Notes: generated by a model not told the origin, from the sequence alone. Shown: positions 16,685 through 26,794, numbered from the stretch's first letter. The stretch is 64,000 nucleotides of DNA from Aulosira sp. FACHB-615 (GCF_014698045.1 NZ_JACJSE010000011.1:62001-126000), one strand, 5' to 3'. Numbers and translations: made by a program.

Positions 16685-18160
16685 CTACACACTAGTTGTT
16701 ATCAATTGTTGGTTATTGATATTTTTTGGATACATTCTAATAAAAGCATTACCTAGTTTCATGATTTTTGATTGATTTTCTCCAATAACTTGATTGTGTT
16801 GAGATTGTTTCGACCATTTTTCCACTTCTTTATCCAACACTTTTTTGAAAACTTCCTCATAAGGAAACTTTAAAGCTAAAGGAGAAATATTCAGTGATTT
16901 AATATCGGGACGTATAGCACCGTGAGTGCTGGCTATATATATTTTTTCAAATGCACGTAAATATCCGCTAGCAGCAGGATAATCCCAGGTTTTATAAGAT
17001 TTTAAAACTGCATATAAGCTGGAGGCTGTGATGACATTAAACACGTTAGCTAAAGGACTAGATACTGTTCTGCACTGAATAGGATCTTCCGTAAAGTCAA
17101 AATACCATGTTTGAGAACCATCTGGAAATATTACTTCTAGTTGGTATCTGACTTCCCAATGGAAATATTGGGCAAATAAATCTTGTTTATGTTCCATGAA
17201 GAACTTAGGTAAGTTAACACAAACCTCTTCTTCAATTATTTTTTTCATTTCATGAATATCATAGTTGTTTGGGTTACTGTCAATCATTTCGCCATTTACT
17301 GTCACAGGCGAAAAAGATAAAATATCTCTATCATCTTTAACTGTTTTGACAAATTGCGATTGAGCAGGTAGATAGGTAGATGTGCCATTTTCAATTTCAC
17401 AAATATCTCCTGGCTGAAGAGCAAAGATATTTTCTGTTGCTGGGCAAACTTTTTTTATGTCTTGACAAAATTGCTCTTGAGTGACTGGAAAGACAACTTT
17501 ATTTAACCAAGCTGAACCATCTATAAACTTGAAGCCATTCGCACCAGGAGAAATAGCTCTTGGTTGAGTCAAGCCCATCAATTGGAGAGTATTACTATAA
17601 CCAGAAAATGGGAATGAAAAGCTTTGATTATATTGATACTCAGTTTCTAACATTGGTTGCCAGCTTGCCAACAAAAAGTCTATTGTTGGGTATTGAGATT
17701 TGACAAAATTAATTGTATTTGCATTTACTAATGAGTCTACTTGATTCCAAAAAACTCCCGATGGGTCGGCAAATAATATCCCATATTCAGGTACGCGATT
17801 TTCTGAACGTGTAGCTAGGAGGTTAGTAGAACCAATCTTGACTTCACTAAAGTCACTTAAAGTATAGATGTGAGAATATCCTAATTGACGCAGACAATTT
17901 TCTACTAACTTATCTTTGGGAATAAAAACATCAATATTTTTAGGCAGATAAGCAAGAGAACGAATATCAAAGTGATCTAAATGTCTATGGGAAATTACTA
18001 GTACATCATACTCAGGAATTTGGTCGTAAATAACTTCTCGCTCAGGGCATATACTTGTTGTCACTTCACAAAATTTATCCCAAAGCACTGGGTCCATCAT
18101 TACTTTACAATCTTGTGTTTCTACAAATATGGAAGCATGACCAATCATTTGAATTTTCAT
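16685..18160 (-). CDS. MBL-fold metallohydrolase-like protein (tandem copy B)
   Basis: A 491-residue near-copy of the downstream gene with the intact zinc motif SHRHLDHFD at residues 57-65. Substitutions visible by eye are scattered, e.g. Cys to Ser in LLA(C/S)WQPM and CAFPF to FSFPF, so both copies appear functional. The start is supported by AGAGGTG five bases upstream. It follows the second NHLM ABC transporter by 76 bp and is probably co-transcribed with it. The function within the peptide pathway is not known. Two intact copies with few changes suggest a recent duplication kept for dosage or under gene conversion. Confidence 0.8.
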   Translation of the reverse strand: MKIQMIGHASIFVETQDCKVMMDPVLWDKFCEVTTSICPEREVIYDQIPEYDVLVISHRHLDHFDIRSLAYLPKNIDVFIPKDKLVENCLRQLGYSHIYTLSDFSEVKIGSTNLLATRSENRVPEYGILFADPSGVFWNQVDSLVNANTINFVKSQYPTIDFLLASWQPMLETEYQYNQSFSFPFSGYSNTLQLMGLTQPRAISPGANGFKFIDGSAWLNKVVFPVTQEQFCQDIKKVCPATENIFALQPGDICEIENGTSTYLPAQSQFVKTVKDDRDILSFSPVTVNGEMIDSNPNNYDIHEMKKIIEEEVCVNLPKFFMEHKQDLFAQYFHWEVRYQLEVIFPDGSQTWYFDFTEDPIQCRTVSSPLANVFNVITASSLYAVLKSYKTWDYPAASGYLRAFEKIYIASTHGAIRPDIKSLNISPLALKFPYEEVFKKVLDKEVEKWSKQSQHNQVIGENQSKIMKLGNAFIRMYPKNINNQQLITTSV

Positions 18161-18236
18161 TTTGCACCTCTATGTTTATTATTTATTAATTGTGTTTTTG
18201 AGCAAAACTTGTATCTGTCAGTGAATTAGCTTATTA

Positions 18237-21146
18237 CTAAGCCATTTGGCGAGCCATTAATTGAGCAAATAGTCCTTCAATTGAAGCGAGTTCCTGAAAA
18301 CTGCCTTGCTGTACAATTCGTCCTGCTTGAAGTACATAGATACGATGAGCATTGCGAATTGTGCTGAGTCGGTGAGCAATAACTATTCTCGTTACCTGCA
18401 TTTTGTCTAAGCTTTCACTGACAATTGCTTGGGTTCGGTTGTCGAGTGCGCTAGTGGCTTCATCAAATAGCAGAATGCGAGGTTTTAATACTAAAGCGCG
18501 GGCTATGAGTAAGCGTTGGCGTTGTCCTCCAGAAAGATTACCACCGCCTTCACTCACTACGGTGTGCATTTCCATTGGCATAGCGGCTACATCGTCAGCG
18601 AAGCCAGACATCTTCGCAGCTTCCCAAGCTTCATCAAAGGTAATATTTGCACCACCGGCGATATTTTCAAAAATAGAGCCTGCATTTAAACGGCCGTTTT
18701 GTAAGACGACACCCAATTGTCGGCGGACTGCTTCGACATCCAAGCCAGATAAGTCCTGTCCATCGTAGTAAATACCTCCACTTTCTGGAGTTTCAAACCC
18801 AAGCAATAATCGGAAGATTGTTGATTTACCACTTCCAGAACCTCCAACGAGGGCAATAAATTCTCCTGATTGTGCAGAGATACTTACATCATCTAAGATT
18901 AATGGCCCATCTGGACGATAGCGAAACATTACATGGTCTACAACAATTTTGCCTACTAATTTTCCTGGGTCAGCTTTGCTTAAATCTACTTCGGGGACAG
19001 CTTGCAAAATGGGTTGAGTACGTTGCCAATGGGGAGTAATTTGGACAATTTCAGTGACTACATTACTGAGATTGGTAGTACCGTTCACAAATTGATCAAA
19101 AGCCGTGTTGAAGGCTAAGAATGTACCTATGGTAATAGCCATAGTGCCGGAAGTCTGCGCCGTTTTAAATTGGTTGATGGTTAACCAAAACAGGACTCCA
19201 GATGTAAATATGGGCATGACTGTATTAAAAAGAACTACAGCATCTTCTAACTGTTGTGTACTGAGAGTTAGCTTGAGTTGACGAGTGTAGTTTTTACTCC
19301 AAGAAGCAAAGGCGCGTTCTTCGGCTCCTGCAATATGTAGTTTAGAAATGCCATTAATGATTTGTACTGTTTGTCCGAAAATATTGCCCTGTAGTTCGAG
19401 TAAAGGATGCACTTTACCAACGAGGAGGATACCAGAAAGGATGGTGACTGCGCTGGTAATGACGGCAACCGCAACCGCAAGTAAGGCTAACTGAAAGTTA
19501 TAGTTAAATAATTGCCCTAAATAAAATAATGCAAAGAAACTGGTAATTAGTTTGATAATTGTATTTGCACTGAGTTGACGACTGATTTCACCGACAGATG
19601 AGGCTCTTGAATGTAGATCCCCTGTTGTATATTTGCGGAAAAAAGATACTGGTAAGTTCATCAGTCGATCCCATACAGCCACCTCTGTAGCGGTGGCGGC
19701 GGTGGTTTCAATGCGTAAAAGTGCAAAATTCTGAGTTATTTGAAATAAGACTGTGCCTAATGTTGCAACCAGTAGCCCCATTCCGACTTGGAGTAACAAA
19801 CCGCGATCGCTATCGGGAATTGCGTTATCCATAATAATAGCAGTGGCTTGGGGTGTGAGCATCCCTAACAGCGTCACAGCCACCCCTGTGAGTACAGTCA
19901 GGAAAACATCGAGTTTCCGTCCTTTCAGGGCAAACAAAATCACATTGTAGGTATTGAGTACCTGATCGGGGAAAGAACGATAAAACATATAGGCGACAGG
20001 CGCAAGTGTCATCGCTATAGGTTCATCTACCTTGGTGCGGGTATGGTCAACCGGATCAAATAATTCATAGTTAGTAGTAGAAACTGGTAATAAAGCTACC
20101 GGGCGATTATCTACCTCTGTATAGGCGACTAACGCCCCACAGTCCTTTTCCCACCAGTTGTCTCGTAATAAAACTCGGCGCATCCGAATCCGAGAGGCGC
20201 GGACAATAGCTTCTAAAGGCTCTTTGACTCGTTGGAGGTTCTCGGAACGGGCGGGAGGCGAAATTTTTACTCCTATCGCTTTACCAACAGCACCAGCCGC
20301 CACTAACAAAGGTGTACCTTCTAAGAAAAAATCGCCATCTTGAGGATTGACAGTTGATGCTAACTCTCCTAACGCTTGAGAAGTTACTTGACGATTTAGA
20401 CGCTGGCGATCGCGCAATCGCATCATTTCTGCTTCTGCTTCTTGTCGGTCAAAAAACTCCACACATTGCAGTAATTGAATGTGCATTGCTGACAAAGCAG
20501 CTAAGAGTTGGTCAGCATTCAAAAATTCATGGGTTTTCAGCGTGGTGAGTTGAACTTCCTCCACGGCTTCTAACCACATTTTGTCAGTCAGGGGAAAATA
20601 ACCCATTGCAGGTGTCAGCGTGACTTCTGACAAACCTAATAAGCGAATAGTCCCTTGCTGAATCTTTACCCAACAGATAGCCCCGGCTTCCCCTTGGAAA
20701 GTTTGACCATCCAACAAAGAAAACCGCGTTTCTCCCTGAGATACCACCTCAATGACTGGGAGAGTTACCCCAGATAACACGCTACTAAGTTCCCACAGCC
20801 AAGATTCTACCCAGTCAAATGCTCTAGTATCGCCATGAGCAACTAATTCGGGAAAACCTTCTGGATGTAGTTGCAGTAATTCCACCTCTCCAATCGGTAC
20901 AGCTAAAATTTGCTGTTGACCGTTCATGGCTTTAGTACCGAATAAGGCTTGTCCCTGAGAGAGACTAAATAAATAACGGCGAGTTCCTGCGATCACACCA
21001 TCTTGAAGTGCGATCGCAAATAAGGCCATAGAGCCAGATTGAATTACCCAAACTCTAGCAGGATCATCTAATAGTATGGGTTCATTACCTTGCAATATAT
21101 AGGTTTGACCATGTACGGCACATTGATCGACTCTTTTTTGCTGCAT
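18237..21146 (-). CDS. NHLM-type ABC transporter 2 (permease/ATPase, no peptidase)
   Basis: A 969-residue protein; the ATG at 21146 is chosen because GAGGAGGAAT lies just upstream and it sits three bases past the preceding stop codon. An N-terminal extension of about 400 residues contains a cyclic-nucleotide-binding-like beta-roll (VWVIQSGSMALFAI). Then come six membrane helices (about 410-700) and an ATPase domain with Walker A LVGGSGSGKST, signature LSGGQRQRLLIARAL and Walker B RILLFDEATSALD. This is the second ABC subunit of the NHLP/Nif11 bacteriocin export system, expected to work with the C39-peptidase transporter and HlyD adaptor upstream as one inner-membrane exporter of mature peptides. 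Confidence 0.93.
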   Translation of the reverse strand: MQQKRVDQCAVHGQTYILQGNEPILLDDPARVWVIQSGSMALFAIALQDGVIAGTRRYLFSLSQGQALFGTKAMNGQQQILAVPIGEVELLQLHPEGFPELVAHGDTRAFDWVESWLWELSSVLSGVTLPVIEVVSQGETRFSLLDGQTFQGEAGAICWVKIQQGTIRLLGLSEVTLTPAMGYFPLTDKMWLEAVEEVQLTTLKTHEFLNADQLLAALSAMHIQLLQCVEFFDRQEAEAEMMRLRDRQRLNRQVTSQALGELASTVNPQDGDFFLEGTPLLVAAGAVGKAIGVKISPPARSENLQRVKEPLEAIVRASRIRMRRVLLRDNWWEKDCGALVAYTEVDNRPVALLPVSTTNYELFDPVDHTRTKVDEPIAMTLAPVAYMFYRSFPDQVLNTYNVILFALKGRKLDVFLTVLTGVAVTLLGMLTPQATAIIMDNAIPDSDRGLLLQVGMGLLVATLGTVLFQITQNFALLRIETTAATATEVAVWDRLMNLPVSFFRKYTTGDLHSRASSVGEISRQLSANTIIKLITSFFALFYLGQLFNYNFQLALLAVAVAVITSAVTILSGILLVGKVHPLLELQGNIFGQTVQIINGISKLHIAGAEERAFASWSKNYTRQLKLTLSTQQLEDAVVLFNTVMPIFTSGVLFWLTINQFKTAQTSGTMAITIGTFLAFNTAFDQFVNGTTNLSNVVTEIVQITPHWQRTQPILQAVPEVDLSKADPGKLVGKIVVDHVMFRYRPDGPLILDDVSISAQSGEFIALVGGSGSGKSTIFRLLLGFETPESGGIYYDGQDLSGLDVEAVRRQLGVVLQNGRLNAGSIFENIAGGANITFDEAWEAAKMSGFADDVAAMPMEMHTVVSEGGGNLSGGQRQRLLIARALVLKPRILLFDEATSALDNRTQAIVSESLDKMQVTRIVIAHRLSTIRNAHRIYVLQAGRIVQQGSFQELASIEGLFAQLMARQMA

Positions 21147-21148
21147 CT

Positions 21149-23545
21149 TTATTCCTCCTCCAAGGCTTCCCCTTCTGTGCGGATTAACCGTGAGTACACA
21201 CCTTCCGTCTGCCACAATTGCTGATGAGTACCTCGTTGCACTACCTTGCCTCGTTCTAGGACGATAATTTCATCGCAGTCTCGAATCGTACTTAGTCGGT
21301 GTGCCACAATAATGCAGGTGCATCCCCGTCGCCGCAGATTTTCGTCAATAATCCGTTCTGTCTCTGCATCTAAGGCACTGGTGGCTTCATCCATAATCAG
21401 GATTGAGGGATTATTCACCAAAGCACGGGCAATTTCTAGGCGTTGGCGTTGACCACCGCTTAAATTCGCCGCACCTTCCATCAGTTCGGCATCATATCCA
21501 CCATTGAGAGCCAAAATCACATCATCAATGGCAGCATCTTGACAAGCTCGTTTTAAGTTTTTATCGGATATAGTATTATCCCAAAGCGTTAAATTATCCC
21601 TAACTGTGCCACCAAATAACAAAATATCCTGTTCTACCATTGCCACAGAATTAGTTAATAATTGGTGGGGAATTTCTTCTGTTAATTGTTCGTCAAACAG
21701 AATTTCTCCCGCCCAAGGTTGGTAAAGTCCACTGACGAGTTTGGCAATGGTAGACTTACCAGAACCACTGCCACCGACTAAAGCCACTCTTTGTCCTGGT
21801 TTGAGAGAAAGATTAAAATTTTCGATTAAAGGCGGTTCTAGGCGACTATAGCCAAAGGTGAGGTTACGTAATTCTACATATCCTTGTAATCTGGGCAAGG
21901 CTGAAAAATAAGATGATGGTTCGATAACTTGAGAAGAGGCTGGGGGCTGGGGGCTGGGGGCTGGGGGAAATAAAGAGAGAAACCTAAGTAAGTTCCACTT
22001 TGGTAACACCCTTTGTGGGTGAAAGCTCCCTTGCTCCCTTGCTCCCTGCTCCCCTGCTTCTTCATGAGCTAAGTTTCTTTGGGCGATCGCTTTATCAGTC
22101 GGGTTATCTAAAACATCATCTAAACGAACCAAATTGCCTTCTAATTCTTGTAAGGTGCTACCAAAATTCAATAGGCTGGCGACTGGTGCTTGAAAACTCC
22201 CTACTAAGCCTTGAAAAGCTACCAGCATCCCAATACTGAGATGTCCATCCATGACTCGCAAACCACCAATTACTAACAATAACAAGCTAGAAATAGCCTC
22301 TAAAAGCGTAGGTAGAATGGAAAATAATTGGTTAGTGACATCCATTTGTTGTTGGCTATTGATGGCCTTGGTGTAATAGCCTGACCAGCGAGAAAAGAAA
22401 TCAGATTCTAAGCCTGATGCTTTCAGGGTTTCGATGCCTTGGAGAGCCGCAATTGAAACCCCTTCAGCCTTGCCAAAATCTAGCATTAATTTTTGATTGA
22501 GGTCTACCCGTTGACGAGAGACTAAGCGCAGAGTGAAAATGTTGGCGATCGCTAAACTGATGACAATCAAAGTTAATAGCCAATCATATTGCAACATAAT
22601 CAAGGCATAGAAAACCACCATCACAGCATCAATAATTGTGGTGGTCAACTGTCCCGAAAGCACATTAGCCACTTGGTCATTGAGACTCATCCGACTGGTA
22701 ATTTCTCCGGCAAAACGTTGGGCATAAAACCCTACTGGTAGGCGTAATAAATGCCAGAGAAACCGGCTAGACATCCCCACCGATAATTTAATTTTTAAAC
22801 GGCGTAAATATTGCAGACGCAGTAATGTGAGTAAGCCTTGCAAAACAGCAGCCACAGCCATTCCCAAAAGTAAGGGATTAAGCCAATCTAATCTTTGTTC
22901 TACAAGAATTTCATCGACAAATATTTGGCTAAATACGGGTACAGCCATCCCCACTAAAGTTAAGAAAAATCCTGCCATTAAGCAGTAAAGTAAGGCACTA
23001 GTTGAACTCTGTAGCCTCTCCCACAAAGACCCAATCATACTAGGTTTACGTCCACCCTTTTGGAACTCACTTCCTGGTTCCATCACCAAGACTACACCCG
23101 TATAACCTTCGTCAAATTCTTGCAAAGATACAGTACGGGGGCCTGTAGCGGGGTCATTCAGATACACTCTCTGGTTGCGAAACCCTTCTACTACCAAAAA
23201 GTGATTAAAGTCCCAAAAGATAATATAAGGGGGATTTAGGTCTGGGAGTTTATCTAGTTCCTTTCTTAAACCCTTAGCCTCTAAACCATAATTTCTGGCA
23301 GCTTTCAACACATTCGATGCTTTACTACCATCGCGGGAAACACCACACTCTCGCCGCAATTCTGGCAACGGCACAATCCGACCAAAGTAACCTAAGATAA
23401 TTCCTAAAGCCGCAGCACCACATTCAACTGCTTCCATTTGCAAAAGAGTTGGTGTTTTTACCCGCTTGCTTCTTTGAGGCAGTAGTTTTTGTAGATACTG
23501 CCAAAAATTCGTAGGTAGACCTATAGTTGGGTTAGTAGATGCCAC
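21149..23545 (-). CDS. NHLM-type ABC transporter 1 with C39 leader peptidase
   Basis: A 798-residue protein. The N-terminal C39 peptidase domain (about 30-155) has Cys42 (QMEAVECGAAAL), His115 (WDFNHFLVVEG) and Asp131 (YLNDPATG), which cleave leaders after Gly-Gly, matching the VAGG and VSGG sites of the precursors in this window. The transmembrane domain is about 180-470; the ATPase carries ALVGGSGSGKST, LSGGQRQRLEIARAL and ILIMDEATSALD. The start is GTG with GAGG seven bases upstream, and it overlaps the end of the HlyD gene by 14 bases, so the two are translationally coupled. An unusual linker of about 50 residues before the ATPase is encoded by tandem heptamers (21936-22062). Confidence 0.95.
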   Translation of the reverse strand: MASTNPTIGLPTNFWQYLQKLLPQRSKRVKTPTLLQMEAVECGAAALGIILGYFGRIVPLPELRRECGVSRDGSKASNVLKAARNYGLEAKGLRKELDKLPDLNPPYIIFWDFNHFLVVEGFRNQRVYLNDPATGPRTVSLQEFDEGYTGVVLVMEPGSEFQKGGRKPSMIGSLWERLQSSTSALLYCLMAGFFLTLVGMAVPVFSQIFVDEILVEQRLDWLNPLLLGMAVAAVLQGLLTLLRLQYLRRLKIKLSVGMSSRFLWHLLRLPVGFYAQRFAGEITSRMSLNDQVANVLSGQLTTTIIDAVMVVFYALIMLQYDWLLTLIVISLAIANIFTLRLVSRQRVDLNQKLMLDFGKAEGVSIAALQGIETLKASGLESDFFSRWSGYYTKAINSQQQMDVTNQLFSILPTLLEAISSLLLLVIGGLRVMDGHLSIGMLVAFQGLVGSFQAPVASLLNFGSTLQELEGNLVRLDDVLDNPTDKAIAQRNLAHEEAGEQGAREQGSFHPQRVLPKWNLLRFLSLFPPAPSPQPPASSQVIEPSSYFSALPRLQGYVELRNLTFGYSRLEPPLIENFNLSLKPGQRVALVGGSGSGKSTIAKLVSGLYQPWAGEILFDEQLTEEIPHQLLTNSVAMVEQDILLFGGTVRDNLTLWDNTISDKNLKRACQDAAIDDVILALNGGYDAELMEGAANLSGGQRQRLEIARALVNNPSILIMDEATSALDAETERIIDENLRRRGCTCIIVAHRLSTIRDCDEIIVLERGKVVQRGTHQQLWQTEGVYSRLIRTEGEALEEE
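21936..22062. repeat. tandem heptamer repeats inside ABC transporter 1
   Basis: GGCTGGG-type units at 21936-21967 and TGCTCCC-type units at 22024-22057 lie in frame in the linker between membrane and ATPase domains, giving Pro/Ser-rich and Glu/Gln/Gly-rich peptide. The same class of repeats occurs at 57821-57905 and 61066-61146. Confidence 0.8.
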
Positions 23546-24980
23546 TTAACGACCTCAAAATAGGTAATACAAACGTAATGGGAGCGCGTTCTTCGACCTG
23601 AACGCGCACAATAGTAGTAGTTCCAGAAGAAATCTTCATCTGTGGCCCTTTAGATGAAGACCATTTGTAACCACTGAAGGTTTGAGCATCATTTTGTATC
23701 TCAGAAAATACTTGGATGAATCCTTCGTTTTTTTGTGATACTAAACCTTCAACAACTTCGGAATTACCTATTTCATTAATTGCCGCTTCTTTGGTAGTGG
23801 GGAAATTGGAAATATTAATCACCTTCCCGACAATACCGCCAAATCTTTCTCGCTTCACCGTTTCAGGAGTGATTTGAATTGGCATTCCTGATTGAATTTT
23901 CTTGCCCTCTGCCACTGAAAAATAAGCTAAACTTACTAACTTACTATCAGGATTTTCTACTTCTATATTTGCTAAACGAGTACCAGCATTAATTACTTGT
24001 CCCTGCGCCACTGTAGTTTCTAAAACTCGACCGTTATATTGGCTAATAATTTTGCTATTATCACCTACTTGTAGTTGCAGTTTAGCTATCTCTCGTTTAA
24101 CTTCTTGAATTTCTTTTTTGCGATTATTAGTATTTTCTAGGTCTTGTTGCGCTTGAGAAGCTTGTTCACTATCTAGTTTCTTTAATTGGGCTTGTAAATC
24201 GGAAATAGTTGATATATTTTCACCATATTCTTTTTGTTTTTGAGTTTCTGTGACATCAAGTGCTTTTAATTGGGTTTCGATGTCAGAAATATTTTGCAAA
24301 TTCTCTAGATATTCCTGTTCTGCTTGCAAAGCTTCATCGGCTGAAAATACGCCTTCTTGTTGAAATAACTTTTGGCGGATTTCCATTCTGCGCCGGAAAA
24401 CTGGACTCAAGGCTTGGAAGCGTTGGAGGTTTTGTTTTAAACTTTTGCGCTGCTGTTCAAGAGAGGTATTATCTCTAGTTTTGAGAACAGGTGTAAGGGT
24501 TTGAAGTTCCTGAATGCGTTGTTGAAGATACTGACGTTGTTGTTGAATTGACTGTGCGTCTTGTGCTAAACGCTGTTTAAATATAGAGTTAGCTGCTTGG
24601 TCTTGTGATTCTAGTTGTGTTAGTTTAGCTTTTTGTTGTTCGAGTTGTTGACGTAGATCAGATTGATCAATGATTGCTAATACCTGTCCTTTTTTAATCG
24701 AGTCACCAACTTTGAAGTTGACATTTGTTAATTGTCCTGAATTTTTCGATTGTAGAGGTACTACTTTACGCGGATAGATTAATACTCCTCGCCCTTCAAT
24801 TGTGATCGGAATACGTCCATAAATACTCCAAACAATAGCTACTCCCACCAAAGAGCTTAAAGCTATCAGAGGTAGCCAACTTTTAGGGCTGACTACTTGC
24901 ATAAGTTGGTCTAATCTTTCAGGAGAAGATAGACGCTCTACAGATTCTTGGCGAAATATGCGACGCTTCTGCTCTAACAT
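23532..24980 (-). CDS. NHLM-type HlyD periplasmic adaptor
   Basis: A 482-residue membrane fusion protein of the NHLP/Nif11 bacteriocin export set. One membrane anchor (about 36-56, SWLPLIALSSLVGVAIVW) is followed by a lipoyl-like half motif (GQLTNVNFKVGDSIKKGQVLAIID) and a long Gln-rich coiled-coil hairpin (about 125-310). The second lipoyl half (GRVLETTVAQGQVINAGTRLANIE) and a beta-barrel domain close the protein. It bridges the two ABC transporters with an outer-membrane channel. It is first of the three export genes and overlaps ABC transporter 1. A 345-bp gap separates it from the spliceotide module. Confidence 0.93.
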   Translation of the reverse strand: MLEQKRRIFRQESVERLSSPERLDQLMQVVSPKSWLPLIALSSLVGVAIVWSIYGRIPITIEGRGVLIYPRKVVPLQSKNSGQLTNVNFKVGDSIKKGQVLAIIDQSDLRQQLEQQKAKLTQLESQDQAANSIFKQRLAQDAQSIQQQRQYLQQRIQELQTLTPVLKTRDNTSLEQQRKSLKQNLQRFQALSPVFRRRMEIRQKLFQQEGVFSADEALQAEQEYLENLQNISDIETQLKALDVTETQKQKEYGENISTISDLQAQLKKLDSEQASQAQQDLENTNNRKKEIQEVKREIAKLQLQVGDNSKIISQYNGRVLETTVAQGQVINAGTRLANIEVENPDSKLVSLAYFSVAEGKKIQSGMPIQITPETVKRERFGGIVGKVINISNFPTTKEAAINEIGNSEVVEGLVSQKNEGFIQVFSEIQNDAQTFSGYKWSSSKGPQMKISSGTTTIVRVQVEERAPITFVLPILRSLSGIY

Positions 24981-25325
24981 TGGTATTTTTGTTAATCGAG
25001 AGATTTGGAACTAAAAATTATGATGTATTTTTTTAATGAAAAGACAGAATTTAGTTGGTATAAACCCAAGAATATAAAAAAGTCTTGCCTGAGCAAATGC
25101 ACAATATTTAGATAGAACTCGCCATTTTTGTGAAGTCGAAGCAAAACAGATGTGACTGAATCAGAAAATGAAATTTGATGTGCTGAAACTTCAAACTCTT
25201 TATCCTCTCTGCGTCTCTGCGCCTCTGCGTGATACAAATCATCTCGCATTTATGCAATACCGCACAACAAATGGGTAACAGAAAAAACTCAGTTACCCAT
25301 ATTGCAATGACTTTTTTTGAGTCGT
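24981..25325. other. 345-bp gap before the export operon
   Basis: No gene is supported. It contains the short dispersed repeat CTCTGCGTCTCTGCGCCTCTGCG (within 25190-25230) common in Nostoc-type genomes, and presumably the export-operon promoter, which I cannot place. Confidence 0.5.
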
Positions 25326-25508
25326 TCAATCAAATAAGCTACTGAATTCAGCAATATCTAACATTTTTTTAGTTTTCAGTAATAATCTTGCAAATACTTC
25401 GGGATTTTGCCAAGCAGAACGAGGTAACAAAGGAGACTCTACTAGGGTTTCTGCTGGTGAAACTATGGGAGTTAATAAGTTAACTGGATTTGACTCTGTA
25501 GTATTCAT
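25326..25508 (-). CDS. 60-residue protein coupled to the PlpX-type maturase (PlpY candidate)
   Basis: A 60-residue ORF starting MNTTESNPVNLLTPIVSP and ending IAEFSSLFD. Its ATG (25508-25506) overlaps the TGA of the radical SAM gene (25507-25505) as ATGA, which strongly supports translation by coupling. The C-terminal half is predicted helical with a basic run (LLLKTKKML). Known spliceotide pathways need a small partner protein (PlpY/PcpY) next to PlpX; position and size fit, but I cannot confirm sequence similarity. An alternative is a short unmodified regulatory peptide. Confidence 0.65.
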   Translation of the reverse strand: MNTTESNPVNLLTPIVSPAETLVESPLLPRSAWQNPEVFARLLLKTKKMLDIAEFSSLFD

Positions 25509-26794
25509 CTGAATGAAGCAAAACGCTGTGGGTATACTTGCCAACTATCTGACCACTGAATCGACTCAGGGGTAAAATGTAGAGGATCATTCTCTGGCCA
25601 AGGTGCATCTAGAGGCTCTTCAATCAAAGCAAATTCACCGTTATCAAAGGGTATTCCTGCGGCTTTGACTTTTAAATAAAATCTTTCCCGTAGCCCACGC
25701 TTGGCCATTTCCAAGGCGCGATGGTGACAGTAAGGATTATTACCGCGTTTATCGAAGAAAACGTGTGCTGTCCAATTACAGCCACCCCGACAGAGTTCTG
25801 CATACTGACAACTTTTGCAGAAACCCCACAGATGAGCTGTACCTTGGGGAGTGTCTGCGCCTAGATTAAAGCGTAACTGTTCTGATGTGGCAATGATTTC
25901 TTTAAGAGAGCGATCGCGGATATTCCCACCAGTATAAGCTGCTGTGGGTAATGAGGGACAGCCTTTGATTGCCCCGTCAGCTTCTAACCCAATCGAATTT
26001 AACCCAGCACTACAACCTTGCCAAAATGAATATGATGGATCTTCGTCAAAGTCAGCACGCAGAAGCCGTTCATAAGGGCCATAATAACCAATGTTATTTC
26101 CCGTTGCTAGTTGGACTTTACCTTCACGACGGGCGCGTTGAGCAACTCTAGCCAACATCGGATAAAGTGCTAACAACTCATAAGGTTGCAGTAATATCTC
26201 TGCGTTGTCTGCCGCATTACCCATCGGTACAGTCAACTGAATTTGCCAAGATATCGCCCCTAAATCCCGGATATGCTCATAAATCAGTGGAAATTCTGGG
26301 GCAGAAAGGCGGTTAATTTGGGTGTTACAACCAAAGGGAATACCCTCTTCTTTTAAAAAACTCATTGTGCGTGCGCCTGACTCCCAAGAGCCTTGACGAC
26401 CACGCAGACGGTCATGGGTGGCTTGTAAACCATCGGTAGAGACGGAAACAAAAGCAATATCCGCCGCTTTCATTTTTTTGACCATCTCACGGGAAATACC
26501 ATAGCCACCAGTAGTCATAGTGCAGAGCATACCAGCTTGGCTAATAGCGGCGGCAATTTCCAACCAATCAGCACGCATAAAGGCTTCTCCGCCAATTAGC
26601 GTCACCTCTTTAATTCCTACTTCCGCTAATTGTCGCACTAAGTCTAGGGCTTCTGCTGTTGAAAGTTCTTTTACGCGCTCTTCTCCTGCTCTTGAACCAC
26701 AATGACTACAAGCAAGGTTACATTTAAGAGTAATTTCCCATACAGCGTAAGTAATACGCCGATATTCTTCATATTCTTCGTGTAAATCTGGCAT
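25505..26794 (-). CDS. radical SAM/SPASM maturase of Nif11 precursors (PlpX type)
   Basis: A 429-residue radical SAM enzyme. The SAM cluster site is CNLACSHCG (Cys25, Cys29, Cys32). The C-terminal SPASM region binds further 4Fe-4S clusters (GCSAGLNSIGLEADGAIKGC, then CKSCQYAELCRGGC and a final NPYCHH). It sits 106 bp downstream of two Nif11-leader precursors with X-Tyr-Gly cores, the layout of spliceotide pathways. In those, PlpX removes a tyramine unit from the XYG motif and leaves an alpha-keto-beta-amino acid in the chain. The rSAM/SPASM class and Nif11 association are firm. The splicing reaction is inferred from core motif and neighbours; other SPASM chemistry such as crosslinking is the main alternative. 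Confidence 0.85.
   Translation of the reverse strand: MPDLHEEYEEYRRITYAVWEITLKCNLACSHCGSRAGEERVKELSTAEALDLVRQLAEVGIKEVTLIGGEAFMRADWLEIAAAISQAGMLCTMTTGGYGISREMVKKMKAADIAFVSVSTDGLQATHDRLRGRQGSWESGARTMSFLKEEGIPFGCNTQINRLSAPEFPLIYEHIRDLGAISWQIQLTVPMGNAADNAEILLQPYELLALYPMLARVAQRARREGKVQLATGNNIGYYGPYERLLRADFDEDPSYSFWQGCSAGLNSIGLEADGAIKGCPSLPTAAYTGGNIRDRSLKEIIATSEQLRFNLGADTPQGTAHLWGFCKSCQYAELCRGGCNWTAHVFFDKRGNNPYCHHRALEMAKRGLRERFYLKVKAAGIPFDNGEFALIEEPLDAPWPENDPLHFTPESIQWSDSWQVYPQRFASFR

Noticed and set aside
16478..18229. Plus-strand ORFs opposite the 5' ends of the two MBL genes, sharing the same N-terminus
   Set aside because: They lie inside the duplicated sense genes and owe their similarity to the duplication.
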